Shown: positions 32,266 to 44,950 of the stretch, piece by piece
Numbering within the stretch: the first letter of the stretch is position 1
Layout of the letters: every line of letters begins with the position of its first letter
NCBI GenBank assembly: GCA_008694505.1
Contig: VZDJ01000090.1
Span: 4,519,521-4,583,520 of the forward strand
Source of the DNA: Cyanoderma ruficeps
Lineage: Eukaryota; Chordata; Aves; Passeriformes; Timaliidae
Direction of reading: 5' to 3'
DNA: 64,000 nt
Program-made: the position numbers and the translations under genes
Notes under the pieces: generated by a model
Databases searched by the model: none
The model's input: only the letters and a program-made list of their open reading frames with translations
Told to the model about the DNA's origin: nothing

Positions 32266-35040
32266 AAGAGGGTGGAGGGGGAAGCAAGGGAGGGCGGCAG
32301 CACAGGGAGTCCCCTGACAACTCGGCTGCTCGTCTGCCTGTCTTTGAAGGGCTTCTCTTCTATGCATCTCTTATTTATTTATTTAATTTTTTGTCCAAGG
32401 CAGCCAAAGTGCTTTGGGGACCTGGGGGATGACAGCAGAGCACACAAGCAGCTTTTTCTTAGGAGCTGACATGTAAAACTGCTGTGGGAACTGAGCATCG
32501 TGGTCTGGCAGCTCATGAGGGTGGTGTCAGCTTGAAGGAGCTGGGAAAATGGGGGCCTTGATGCCTGGACCTTTTTGGCCTGTCTGGAGCTAGAAGGAGC
32601 AGTCTCTTATTTCCAAACTCAAGACACATGGCTCTGGCTCTGCTCCCTAATTCTGCCCTGTAGCAGCACCCTTCCAGATGATTGAACCAAGAAAACTCGT
32701 GTCATCTGTGAGCCAGGCATTTTCTGGAGCTCAGATGTCCCCAGGGAGAAAGTTTAATACAGATTGTCTATGGCTCATCTGCTCAAAAGCAGGTCTTGTG
32801 CTTAGGAGGGCTGGTTTCTGCTGTGCATCCAAGGCTGGGTCCTCAGTGAGCTTTCCAGGAGGGGTCTGTGTGCGCATCTTTCTTTGCTCCAACCCTTTTC
32901 ATTGGGAAGAATTCTGACAGGCAGGGAGGTGTAGTGCATTTCCATTTCCAGAGGTCTCCAAGTTCTGGAAGCAAAGGGGCACAGGGTGGCTCAGCACAAT
33001 GGGAAGCAGTCCCTGAGTTCTAGTGTGGAGATGCCTGGATGCAGTGCCCCTAGAGTGGGGCTAACCAGAGCCGTGAAACAGCCCAGGTTTGGGATTGTGA
33101 GGATCTCATTGTGAGAGGCACTTAAAGGGTGAGCTGAAGGCACATAAAACAGCAGGGAATAAGTCTCCACTAAATTGGTCTCATCTTTGGTGCCCTCACA
33201 CACAGCCAGGTCTGCGGTGTTAGTTTTTACAAACTGGAGTAGGAAATGAAGATGAAACCAAGACAGCAGTGGCAGAATGCTGCAGGACCTCAGGGGAGAA
33301 GACAGCAAGCTTGTTTACAGGCAATTGAGGAGTTGGGTTTAGAGCAAATAGTGTTTGGTGGGATTGATAGAGCCTATATAACAATATCCCCATCTCCCTC
33401 CTCCATTCTGTTTGTACACTGCCTGCCCATTAGATCACTCTGAGTTTACACAGAAACTGCTGAGGTAAAAATAAAACAAAATAAATATATATCTTTTATA
33501 AGCCTGTATTTCTGTGTTCTAATATGAATGAAATATAAAAAATGTGAGTGAATGGAGCTCCCACTGGAGACTAGGTAGAGAAGCTTGAGTCAGCAGAAGC
33601 AGAGCAGAAGGACAGCAGAGGTTTATGGAGGCCTTGATACTAGCTCTTTGAAAACAGTGATTTGTGAACTCGTAGAGATGAATAGTATGGTTCACTTTGT
33701 TGCTTCTTTACAGACTTAAGCCAAATTCCAGCATGATACTTGAGATACTTTTGGTACACGATGGGATAGGATTTTCTTTTGGGAATGATTCAGACATGAT
33801 GCTGTGTTCGTTCATAGTAGAAGGAAAGTTTCCATGAATTTCAAATGAATCAGATTCAGGCCCATAGGTGAACACATCTTTAAACTATTATGTGCCTTTC
33901 TCTGCTACTGCTGCTTTGTTTTGGTTTTGGGTTTTTTTGCAGCTAGCATAAATTCTTTGATTTGCCTTTTCTTTACTTACTGTTCCTAAACAACTCTCAC
34001 TTTCAGATCATCAGGTGCTTATATCTTACTGCAGGTTTGAGCTGTGCACCACAGATTCTCCTGTATAAACATTTGCAAAATTAAGTTTTATTCCCCCGAA
34101 GGAGTGCTTTCTGGAGTCAGAAAACACCCTTCTACTATGAATATCAATGTAATTAGTGAGATTTCACCCTGTGAAAAATGCTAACTGCTTTCTCCCAGCA
34201 TGTAGCACTTGCTGGTAAATAAGACAAAATGTACTTTTATGAACATTGGATCAAATTTGCCAGTGTTTGCTTTGGCTGCACTTAGTTCCACTTTAACATC
34301 CCCCTCTCTGCACATATTTGGCCAATTTAATTGTATGGCCAAGAAAAAAGAACAAAAAGAAAAAAAAATGAAGTTCAGCATTGTGGAAATATTCATAGAA
34401 ACTGAATTGCAGAAATTCCACTGAGAGTATTCAACATAGAAGGATTTGTTCATTTGGCCAACCTTAGTAATTGTCAAAGAGAATCAGTCTTGAAGTCCCC
34501 TGAGCCCTGATTTGACTTATCAGAATAAGCAGCATCAGATTTTCAATTGAAAATTAAGGGAACCACTGTAGTTGGTGGAAAATATCACATATTTATCAAT
34601 AATAATGATTAGTTTATTCCCTGAAGCATAAGGTAATATAGTGTCATCAGCACTGGTAGTTTATATTTTGATGTTTTGATTCTCCAGGTAAATATGCAAT
34701 TCTTTGCTCCACTTTGCCAAACTCTTGGCTTTAATGTAATTTGCCAGTGAGTTCTCTTGCTGAAGTTCAGTGTTCTGTTAAAAAAAAATCACTAGTAAAT
34801 TTGTAATCACCACCTTTCAGCTTCATTAACTGCTCATTTCTCCTTGCATTATAAAAAAAGAAAACTAGTTCTTCACCTCCGTTCTCCATAATATTCACTA
34901 TTTCATAGACTTTATCACACCTCCTCTTATTTGTCTTCTCTTTGACACAAACATCCCCCCCTCCTTTTATTCCTGTTTCCTGTATGCATTTTCCACTCCT
35001 GTTACCATTCTTGCCACCTTTCTAAAGAGGAGGCTGAAAC
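32266..35040. other. Noncoding stretch, no gene supported
   Basis: Includes a TTATTTATTTATTTAATTTT run at 32369-32388 and a T-run at about 33928. The stretches 33460-33500 and 34335-34370 are A-rich. Overall AT content rises towards the right. No frame over about 105 codons and no recognised repeat. Confidence 0.5.
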
Positions 35041-36100
35041 AATACATTTTGACTTATCTGGCCACTAGTCAAACCATCTGGAATTTCAGACTTCACCTTA
35101 GAGGGGGAGAGAGACTGAGTGGGGGGAATCCATCAAATAAATTGGAAAAACAAATACATTTATTGAACTCACCATCTGGTAGTGCACATTCCACCAGCAG
35201 AACAAAANAAAAAAAAAAAAAAAAAAAGCAACCCACCAAGCTAAATTCAACAAATCAATTATTCATTGTGAATTATTCACTAGCTTCTATTCCAAACACT
35301 GCCAAGATATGTTTGTTTATTTTCATTTGGAGTTTAAAAAAAATCCATGGCAACATTGCTGTTTGTCTGTGTTCAAGCACAAAGAGCAGACCTGCACTTC
35401 TGTTCTGGATGTCTTTATTTAATCAAAGAAGAGCAACAGAACAAGAAAGAACAAAAGCAAAGTTCTCAGAAGAGAAAATATCATGTGTCTGTAACACATC
35501 TTTTCACTGTGTCTGATAAAATGGTAGGTGTTGCAGTTGGCCAGACTGTTTTGGAAATACACATGTGAAAAATGCAGAAAGAAACACTATCTGTTACATC
35601 TGTATTAGGGCACCACCTGACACAGACAGGGTTTGTGCCACAGCTGAAGGAAACAGATGGATTGATTTTTACTGGAGAGGAGCTTAATAAACTGATGTGG
35701 GTGCAGGTCAGGCTTTGCACTGTCAAACTGGGGAGTAGAGGATGGGAGAAGACAGACTTTGAGCAGGTGATATGGGAATAGGAGGATTAGGAGCACCCTT
35801 ATTTGATGGCAAACTTCCATGTGCCTGGGCTCAAGTTCCTGGTTTAGTTTGGTCTCTTTTTGTGGCTCCACTTGTGCCGTGGGACTGCAGTGGGGATCGG
35901 AGCAGTCCAAGGCAATGGTGATTTGTAATCTCCTTTCTGGTTTGCAAGCTTCTGCAGAGCAAGGCCATTTGGGGAACTGGGAGAGCTGGACAGCTCCGGG
36001 TGGTGTGATTAGATTTGAGCAGTCAGCAGAAGGAACAAAGTGAGAGCTGCCCATCCATGGCCCTCATCCTGCTGCTCTATTGAAGACCACAGCAGTAAAG
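35041..36100. other. Noncoding stretch with poly-A run and ambiguous base
   Basis: A poly-A run at 35203-35227 contains one undetermined base at 35208. It interrupts the 155-codon frame 35049-35516, which therefore contains an undefined residue and a lysine run and should not be taken as a gene. The minus-strand frame 35605-36054 (149 codons) has no recognised domain. Confidence 0.5.
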
Positions 36101-36104
36101 GAGG

Positions 36105-36130
36105 TATATATATATATATATATANNNNNN

Positions 36131-36163
<33 letters not shown>
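36105..36163. repeat. (TA)n microsatellite with 6-base assembly gap
   Basis: Pure TA dinucleotides flank six undetermined bases at 36125-36130. The gap is probably a collapsed or unresolved repeat, so the true length is unknown. Such AT tracts can extrude cruciforms. Confidence 0.95.
36125..36130. other. Assembly gap (six undetermined bases)
   Basis: Six N bases lie inside the TA repeat. Single undetermined bases also occur at 35208, 36667, 39874 and 42177, all but one in or beside homopolymers or microsatellites. They affect any frame read across them. Confidence 0.99.
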
Positions 36164-36166
<3 letters not shown>

Positions 36167-36169
36167 GTG

Positions 36170-36315
36170 TCCCAACTTAGTTACTGCTAACTAATTAAGC
36201 CCTAATTGAATATTGGCTGAAGGGCAGTCAGATAAGTGGTTAGGAAATGGAAGGAAATAAAAGTGCACTATGAGTCACGCTTTATATCGATTGTAGTCTC
36301 CTCCAATGTGAGGTG
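36170..36315. promoter_or_regulatory. Candidate conserved noncoding element
   Basis: Contains CTAACTAATTAAGCCCTAAT then TGAATATTGG, CAGATAAGTGG, AAATAAAAGTGCAC, and TATGAGTCACGCTTTATATC then GATTGTAG. TGAGTCAC is an AP-1-like word, and TATCGAT resembles a CUX/ONECUT-type site. The block has no repeat character and sits beside the TA microsatellite. The call is based on motif density. Confidence 0.3.
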
Positions 36316-39300
36316 CTAAGTGCCTGGCCTTAGAAGCATTTGGGGCTACCAGAGCATTTTTCCATATGTTTTCACATTGCCATGCAAACACCCTGGCTCC
36401 TTTGGCTCCTGCTGCCTTTGGAGACCAACAGTAACACTATGGTGTGCAAATATCCCTTTGCAGGGGCTGATCTTGGCATCCCAGTGCAAGATTTGTTATT
36501 CTGCATCATATGAGATGTTCAATTCTGGCTTTATGGGGGTGTTGTACCATAGGGCTCTGCTGCCTTTACCCAGTAATGAAGTTATGTGATTCACTGATAT
36601 ATTTCCAGAAGTCGGGGAGGCAGAAGCTCTCATTTAGAGTCATGGTTTACTCTTCAATTTTTTGTTNGAAAGAATAAAAACCCTGGTCCTACCTTACTTT
36701 CAGATGCATTTTTTACAATTTTTATACTCCCTGATCAGTGCCTGCCTGGTCATCAGTTTTGTGCCTGCAATTAAATCATTAACACAAAATGTCCCATCGC
36801 TAAGCTGTGGGCAAAAATGCAAAAATGCTGCTGTCTCATATTGCATCAGGATAAGAGATAAGAATTCTTACTGATAAAGCAATATTCCGGTTTTGAATGT
36901 ATGCTACCTTTTTAAAACTGTGGCCCAGATTTTGGGAACTAAGGGTAGAATATTCGAAGCAGTGGCATTTCCCATCTGCTGATGTCCTCAGCTATCAGGT
37001 TGCTGTGCTGAACAGTTTACTCTGCTAGAGATCTCTACTGCTTCTTGTGGCACTAATGCAAATATATATATTCAGAAAAAGGAGAGAAGGAGCGAAAGAG
37101 AGATTGAAATTGAAAACACACAAGATTAAAAACAAGAGAAAAAAAAAATAGAATAACGCAAACCAAAAAGCCCAGAAAATGAAAGATTACAGAGATTTTT
37201 ACCCTCTTTAGAAAAAGTTTTTCTCTTTCATCATCTGATTTTCTTGGCTTCAGTCCAAACATTCCTCCTCCACTCTGGCGGTTGTGGTTTCCTTGTTCCC
37301 TGTCCCTGCCCTGGTGTTCCTGTGCCCAGTGCTCTCCCACTGGTCTCCCTGGGCAAAGCTGTGGAACTGTCCAAGTGTTGGCAGAACAACAGGAGAACCA
37401 GACAGCAAGCCCCAGGGAATGGGCACTGCTCTGGTGGCAGCTCGGTGTGTGGCAAACAGGATCAATGCCCACCTGTACTTCACAGGGACTGATGCCTCCC
37501 CCAGAAGAGGCTGCCTTGAGCACAGTCCAGATCAAGGGGCTTCTTGATATTAGGAATTGTTGCAGGAGCTGGAGATGTTGGTGCAGAGAAGGTTGGTTGA
37601 GCAGAAAGTGAGTTGGTGGAGCAGCTGAAACCCTTAAAAATCCTTCTGCACTTCATAACTGGCAGATTAGGACAGACTATGTAAAAAAGGGGACACAGAT
37701 GATTTTGACACCCAAAATTGTCTTCGAAAGAAATGCATTTGCATTTTTCTTTGGGATTTTTGGGGAGGAAGGCTTAGAATTAATGCCAGCAATGCACAAG
37801 GCTGCCAGTGTTTTGCAGCAACATTGTTCTCTAAGATACAGGGGAGTTTTGTTGGCCTTTACAAATGATTTATTCTGACAGCTATTGTATGTTCAACAAT
37901 AAATTAGGTTAAAATAGACTAATAGCAAATATTAAGGATGCTCTTAACAGCTCGGTAATAGATAGGAATTTCCTCTCCAACCTCATTCTCCTTCTCAAGT
38001 AAACAGACTTTGGTATGTAAACCAGACAAAGGCAGGAACCTCCAAAGGGAAGGATAGGTATGTAGGCAGGGAGAGAGATGTGTTCAGCAGATGACTCTCT
38101 AGTTGCTGATGTGTGATGGCAGAGGACTGAGAAGATGACTTTAGAGTTAATGCAATACAAAGTTTTCTCCCAGCAAATAATGTGTACAGTGAGAACCTGT
38201 ACTTTAGCACTTTGAATCTTTCTGGAAATCTCAATCGCCTGGCAGTTGACTCGTTTCACAAACATCTTTGCAGCATATGCCTCACAGGTCTGGTGGCTCT
38301 CCCTTGCATGTCAAAGGCACCCCTTCCTCACCAAGCTGCCATGCCTCAGGCAAGCCAGTCCATGTTACCTGGTACAATGCTGCGTTGAAGCACTGCTATC
38401 CTGGGTTCTTTGTGCTGCGGGGTCAGCTCAGAGGGTGGAAGTGACATCAAAAGGAGTGCATCCTTGTGCCCCAAGGCAGAGCTGATGCCATTCTAACCAG
38501 CCAGGTATCTGATAGTTTTCACTTAAAAAAAGGCTTTTGACACTGTTGTGGCATCCCAATAAGCATATCAGAGAAGGTCAGTTGAAATACCAAAGGGTAG
38601 CTGCAACATCTCTTGTGCTCCGAGAGGAGCTACCCACAGTTCTCTATCAAAGTGGATGGAAAGTGTGTGCAGTGGCAGGGCTCAGTCCTACAGCAGTCAC
38701 TGCTCAGTATTTTCTTTGCTGAGTTCGGTGATAGGGATAGCAAAGAAGCTCGTATTTTAAATGTTTATGGGATTGCAGGCATGCTTGTGGAATGGGCTAG
38801 AACAAAATGCTTAAATTGCCTGAAAATGTTGTGTCTGAAATTCAGGGAGGGCATGTGCAAAGAGCTGCACTTTGTCAGGGATAATGAAGTACATGTATAT
38901 GGGCCAAGGAATGGCAGGTTGAAGAGCAATCCTGTGGAAGAACATGCTGGAATTACTGTGAAATGTGAAGTCAGAAGGTGCTAAACTGAAGCAGCGATAT
39001 ATTTATTTAATTATTCTCATCTCTTCCCTTTCTCCTGCAGCAGCCAGGACACTTAGTGTTACTTCCTGACCTGCCTCCCTAGCATCCTTGGAGTCTGGCC
39101 CTGAGTCTCTGTTATAGCCAGACAACTGTGGGCACAGATAGGTGACAAAAACTTATGGAAGGGCTTTGGTGACTCTGAGGTGCATCAGGGGCTCCAGCTC
39201 TTCTCCTTACTCCCTGTCTAGTTTTGTGCCAACTTTGGAAAACCTCGATGCCATCAGCATACCTGTGGCATCAAAGAAAGAGGGAGCTAAAAAGTGGAAG

Positions 39301-39710
39301 AATAAGGCAGAGGGTAGCCTATCCAATGGACATATTGTAAAAACACCCCAAATGCTGCAGGGACTGCTTTTCCATGGGCAACAGAACACTGCATCCACCT
39401 GTCCAAGCCCTCTGAGGCAGCACAAATGAAAGCCTAATTCTTAGGCATTGAAAATAATCTGCCTATCATCACCTCCTCTCCTCCCTTTGCCTGCTACCTT
39501 CTGTCCCTCACATGCCTCATACTATTTTCTTGTATACAAGGTAGTCTCTGTTTCCTTGAAAAGCATTGAGTTAGTGGTTAGACCTGGAAGGATAATTCAC
39601 AGAGATTCACTGCCTCTGCAGTTTTGAATCATCTGTTACAAACGTCTGTGAGATGAGGGCAGTTGCCTTGACTTTACTCAAGGAATGATTGTTTGCTTAT
39701 TTGTATGGCT
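36316..39710. other. Noncoding stretch, no gene supported
   Basis: One undetermined base lies at 36667. A purine-rich segment spans 37075-37160. The stretch 37860-37935 has homeodomain-like and forkhead-like words (ACAAATGATTTATTC, CAACAATAAATTAGG, AGACTAATAGC) and may be a further small regulatory block. The 160-codon minus-strand frame 37053-37535 ends inside the purine run and overlaps several plus-strand frames of similar length. No domain recognised. Confidence 0.45.
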
Positions 39711-39716
39711 CCTTTT

Positions 39717-39900
<184 letters not shown>

Positions 39901-40735
39901 TCCCTCCTTTTTATGTGTTTTTAAGTCAGTTGAGCAGCAAGTATCAGAAGTTTGCTGTTGAATCTACCTTTGCTGTGGTAGATCACACTCTTTTCCCTTG
40001 TTTTCATGATTTGCTGAGGATATTTCGTGTAGCTAGAGGGTGTTATCAAGAAACCAGTGGCTTTCACTCTCTGGAAGATGAATCAATTTATGAAAATAGA
40101 ACACAGAAGATCATAAGACTATTTGGAACTTGTTTAAATGTTTTTCCTCTCCCCAGGCTTGTGCTCAAGTATCACTCCTAGGAAATTTGAGCATCTCCAC
40201 ATCTCTTTGGCTGTGTGGGAGTTTAGAGGTAGCCTGTGCATGCCCAGTTACATCTGTGCACACAAACATTTTACACTGTTAGGTGTGTGCAACTGAGTTC
40301 TTTGATTGCTTTGGAACGAGAGCTGCAGCGGGAGATTTTGGGAGCTCTTTGTTTTTGCTGTGACCAGCAGTGTCTGGTGCAATATAAAGTACAACTTCCG
40401 ATGCGAATGTGTGCATATGTTTGAGCTTCTTCTTTGTTCCCTGCCCTTTACCGTTACGTGGGTTGGCAAGCTGGAAATGGCTTTGTGCCAGCCTTTAATG
40501 GGAACAGCTCCCAACTGCTGAACGTGAGCGCAGAAAGCAAATGCAAAAGAGAGGGGGTTTTGATAGGGAGAGCAACCATGTTTTAACTGGGGAAAATTCT
40601 CCTGTAATACAGATTCTATAACTTTCCCAACTCTGGTTATGACACATTTTAAAATCCATACTGCTGTGAAGTAGAAATTATAGCCAATTAAACAAGACTA
40701 CCAAACAGAGTCTGTCCCCAAATTTTCCCTTTTTG
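39901..40735. other. Noncoding stretch, nothing recognised
   Basis: Ordinary mixed sequence. Frames crossing from the microsatellite into this segment are not credible, and no other repeat was recognised. Confidence 0.5.
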
Positions 40736-40739
40736 TATT

Positions 40740-41160
40740 TGTTGAACTGCACAATTATTTTAAATTGAGTGTTGCATATTCATAAACCACATTTCAAACC
40801 ACCCAGTCTTCTGGTTTATGTATCTAGTTGGAATATTAGCATATATTTCAGTAGCTCATTTCATTTCATTGATCCCAAAGTTCCTCACAGCAGACGTGCG
40901 TGATATTTGTACCGGTACCGAAGTGCAGCCTCCTCTGCGACAGAATATAACAGGTGTTTAACAGAGTGAGAATTTCCTCCCACCACATCAGCTAAACCAA
41001 CATACAGCTGCCTCTGCCTCCACCAGGAATGGCTGGGTGGGTCGTGTACAAATACAACGTACAGCAGAGGGATTACAGCACATCCGTGACACTGGCAGAT
41101 TTCTGTTCCCGGATGGGTGTTGAGAGTGACCTTAGAGCCCAAGGGTTAGTCCGTGTGGGC
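40740..41160. promoter_or_regulatory. Candidate conserved or exapted noncoding block, raised CpG
   Basis: The left half (40740-40880) has TTGCATATTCATAAACCAC, CTTCTGGTTTATGTATC and GAATATTAGCATATATTTC. The right half (40890-41160) keeps about eleven CpGs in CpG-poor surroundings, a 10-bp palindrome GTACCGGTAC at 40909-40918, and ACAGACGTGCGTG-like and AAATACAACGTACAGC words. An 85-codon minus-strand frame (40885-41142) begins just after an in-frame stop, at a TTG codon, so it is not a gene as it stands. It could be part of an exon or an old repeat exapted as a regulatory element. Confidence 0.4.
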
Positions 41161-42120
41161 AGGTCCTGAGGCTGTAATGGGAGATGTGGATTTTAGTGGC
41201 TGTCATTGCAGTGATGGATTGGGGTTACCCAGCCTGTTGGGAAAGCTGCTCAGGAGGAGCTCAGGTGAATGAGGCTGCTTGTGAGGGAGGATGAGTTACA
41301 CCGTGGGGTTAATGGGTGCAGGGATATTTTCTCAAAATCTCACCTTTCGTGTGAATGGTAAAACTTTCCCACACAAACAAACCCAAAGACCCACTCGGTG
41401 AAATGAAGGTTATCAATTGCCTGTCACTTTTTTAAAACATAGCATAAGGGTTGGTAGCTCATGGAGGGAAATCTTCAATGCTGCACCCCAGCATGTCCCT
41501 TTTAGAATTCTGTGGCAGCACTGCTGAGTTTCTGAGTCACTAACACTGTTATTTGCAGTTTCTCCCATCCAAACAGTGACAGTTCGTTTCTCAGCTCTGT
41601 TTAGCTTGTCAGCTCTGCAGTGGGGGGCTATGGCTCCTCAGGCACAGCTACTGAAATGAGGGAAAGAGAAACCTCTTAAATTTCTATTGTCTTTCATTCT
41701 TGTGACATTTATCAAATTTCCTTTGACAAGTTCAGATCAGACGTGTTCCCCTGCCTTCCTACAAGTATCCCTCTGATGGGCAGGGAGGGTGAGACAATGG
41801 GCAGAATGTGCTTGAAAAAAAAAAGGGGAAAGTGTTGTATAAGGGAGGAGGAGGAAGGAAAAGATTCACTGAAAAACACAGAAATAAAAAAAAAGAAAAT
41901 TAAAAAGGCCCCAAAACGTATATAAGGGGGAAGGTGATATAGAGAAAGAGACAGGAAAATAAGGTAAATATATGGTTTAAGATTGTTTGAAAGACTTATT
42001 AAGCCCACACACTAGAGTCGGCAGTCTTTAAAATACCTGGAAAAACAAGTGTTGTCTCTACTGTTGTGTCTGCCAATATTCTTGTCACACAGCTAGTTTT
42101 GCATTTTCTGGTCCTTAGTT
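41161..42120. other. Noncoding stretch with purine-rich tract
   Basis: The segment 41808-41970 is A/G-rich (GGGAGGAGGAGGAAGG, AAATAAAAAAAAAGAAAATT and similar). The 98-codon minus-strand frame here is the phenylalanine/serine-rich shadow of that composition. No gene. Confidence 0.55.
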
Positions 42121-42142
42121 TTCTCCTGCATTTCTCCACTAT

Positions 42143-42215
42143 CTTTTTTTTTTTTTTTTGTAACTAATATTTTCCTNCCTTTGTCTTCAGGAGGTTGTTT
42201 GGTTTTTTTTTTCAA
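42143..42215 (+). repeat. T-rich homopolymer segment with ambiguous base
   Basis: A T17 run at about 42143-42159 is followed by TATTTTCCT, an undetermined base at 42177, and another T9-10 run near 42202-42211. The ambiguity probably reflects poor reads across the homopolymers. Confidence 0.85.
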
Positions 42216-44850
42216 TCTCTTTCTGCCTGAGTCCTGAGTTGGGAAAGGCTACAAGAGGTTTCTTCCATTGCCAAGACAGCCACAGTAGGTCATGCACACC
42301 CACCTTCTCTTTCACAGGCCACATCAGGGGATGACCCAGGAGACAAAAGGCAAAGAGAGATCCCAACTAAACTTCCAGATCCATCTGCATCTTTTTCCCT
42401 TACAGTTTGGGATTGTGGTGCTGGGCAATCTGATAGCAGTCTCCACCTCCATCAGGTACATGGCTTAACTGCCTGCTCTCAGGGGGTCATTTGGAGGAGA
42501 CTCCTCATTAGGGAAAGAGGGGTTACATGGGCAAATCAGTAGTTCCCTGGCTGTTTTGAAATGCTTTTTCCCAGGCCCTTGACACTTGGTCCATACTTGT
42601 CAATGGCAGCACATCCTGCAGGACACTGGCACCACTACTGCAGGGGCTCTATAGAAACCATCTCTTCTTAAAAAACATTGTAGCTTAGTACACTCATCTC
42701 TGCTGACATATGGGAATTCGCCAGCTGGTACAGGCAGTGGCTGATACCTGTCTTTAACTTCAAGATAGGAGCAGACCACAGCTGCCCTCATCCCGAGCTC
42801 CCATCTCTACAGAATGTATGGACAAAGTTTCATGGCAAGACAAAGCCACAAATGCTGGGAAGTTTAGGGTCTGCTGGCCACGTAATTGTGTACAACAAAA
42901 GTGACTGAAAAATCCACTGGAATGAGCACAATCTGACTGAGAAGGACTGTGCTTGCTAATGACATTGACAAGTTTTGCTTGTGGATAGCAATGAGCCACA
43001 CATTTTAACTCCCAGAAGTACAAATGGTCCTGCAGCTGCTGTTTGGTTTATCTTTCTGCTAGGCTGGCTGCTGCACATGCTTTTCCTCTGCCATGCATCA
43101 TGTTTCTGTGTGTGTCAGAGGAAAAGCTCTGAGGAAGTGCTGCATACTGGATTGGTAGCATCTGCCATCCTTTCAAAAGATATGTTAGAGAGCCTTGATG
43201 GTTTGCACATGTTTGTCTGGGCTCTCCGTGGCTGAAGGAATATCATGGTGATTGCCATCTGCCCCCAAAGTTCAGAGGCTGGTTGAAACACTGCCAAATA
43301 TTCAGGGACTCTTCAGCATTGATCAAGGCATCTCTTGAATCTGGAAATGAGCAGAAAACACTCTTTCCTAGGACGTTTCCATTAGTATTAGTCGGAAAGC
43401 AACTTCTCCATGTTGCTTAAAACAACAGGAGTGTTTGAGAATGAATGGATGGAAGTCATGAAAGGTAGAAGTAATCAGGTTTGGGTTTGCCTCTTGTTTG
43501 GACCGAGAAGGTTCACAGACTATTGGTTCTTTTTTTTCACCTGAATCACCCTGGTAATCTGGAAATGTCCACAGATCCACAGATCCACAATGCTCTTTGG
43601 CACTTACTGTCAGACATGAAGAGGAAGGTCTGTGGTAAAGGAATGATTGAAAGAGAGCATGAATTGTGTAACTCAACTCAGGTCTCTGTTTCAGGCTACA
43701 CATGACACAAATGGAAAAAGCCAAAGATACAGCCTTTCATTGATTCCCTGTGCTTACAGATATCTGCTCAAACATGCAGCATTTCCTTCTTGATAGCATT
43801 TCTGTTGCATGTTACTGTCCATCTGCAAGGAGATTACATATTTAGCATCTGTCTACCCATCCATCAGCATTACGTTTCTTAAGGCACCCGTTAATGTTGG
43901 CTTTCAGCATCTGTCTTCCTTGCCACCTGCTCTCTACATTCTGCATCTTTTCTGACAGAAAATTCCCTCTCTGTTGTGGGCATTTGCTCTTATGTGTCTC
44001 GGTTCAGGTAGAGACTTGCTGGCTCTCTTTCATGGAAATTGTTTTTCTTTTCTTCTTTCTCTCTGCGGTGTCCCTTGAATGTAAAATAAAAGTGAGACTG
44101 GTTGAGGTATTTAGATTGCTTCTGGAAGATCCAGGCATGACTTGCAGTATGTCACTGTTTCCTGATGGCACAGGACAGCTCCCTTCTGTAATTACACACA
44201 GTACCAGCAGCGTGTCAGAATCCTGACTCACACAGCTTCCCAATTCAAAGGTCTTACTTCTGATTAAGAAAGATGTTGGCGATTTCATTATTCAGAAGTA
44301 TTAAAAGAGTCATCCCAGTATGTGGAAAAGTGCCTGACTTGGACACCAAAGCAATGTACAGGAGAACACCTTGACCTCTTTACTCCCAGGATATTTTAGC
44401 TATGCACTCAGGTGGAGAATTATACTGCTGAATCTACCAGGACTGGTTACCTACAGAGACTAAATTGCACTGTATGCAGCTGATGTACCCTGGAAGCTCA
44501 GGGCAATTAGCTGTGCATGATGAAAGTCACAAGTTCTCAAGGCCAAAGTGCCAGCTGCTCCACTCTTGGAGATCTTGGACATTCTACAGGGCCTAACCTT
44601 CACTCTTAACTTGATCATCACCCTTGGCACATAGATAACCAAGAGGCTGGAGTAACCGGGATAGAAATTTGTGGTAAACACTGTACAGTTTTTAAGCTCT
44701 TCTGCTGCTGAAGGCCTCAGGTTATGGAAACAGCAAAATTGTTTTGACTCTTTTATTCTTCTTGTCATTAGAAAGAAGAAAAGTAGAATCTAAATGCAGT
44801 TGTCACCTGTCCCTAGCTGAAGCACTAACTTACTGTGTCATGTAATGATA
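42216..44850. other. Noncoding stretch, no gene supported
   Basis: At 43569-43588 ACAGATCC is repeated twice in tandem. Frames up to 118 codons overlap on both strands. No repeat family recognised. Confidence 0.5.
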
Positions 44851-44854
44851 CTTA

Positions 44855-44950
44855 GAAGCCTTGGTGTCATTATTAGCACTGTACAAAAATATATCAAAGA
44901 GCTGTTCCTGTCTCCAGAAAGCTTGTGATCTAAAGTCCAGATCTGACAAA
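44855..44950 (+). mobile_element. Ancient amniote SINE/L2-like remnant
   Basis: CATTATTAGCACTGTACAAA, followed by AATATATCAAAGAGCTGTTC then CTGTCTCCAGAAAGCTTGTG and ATCTAAAGTCCAG, follows the old repeat segment 'cattattagcactgtacaaacacat..aagacagtccctgccccaaagagcttacaatctaaat' seen in many reptile and bird genomes. I am sure of the resemblance but not of the formal family name. Confidence 0.5.
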
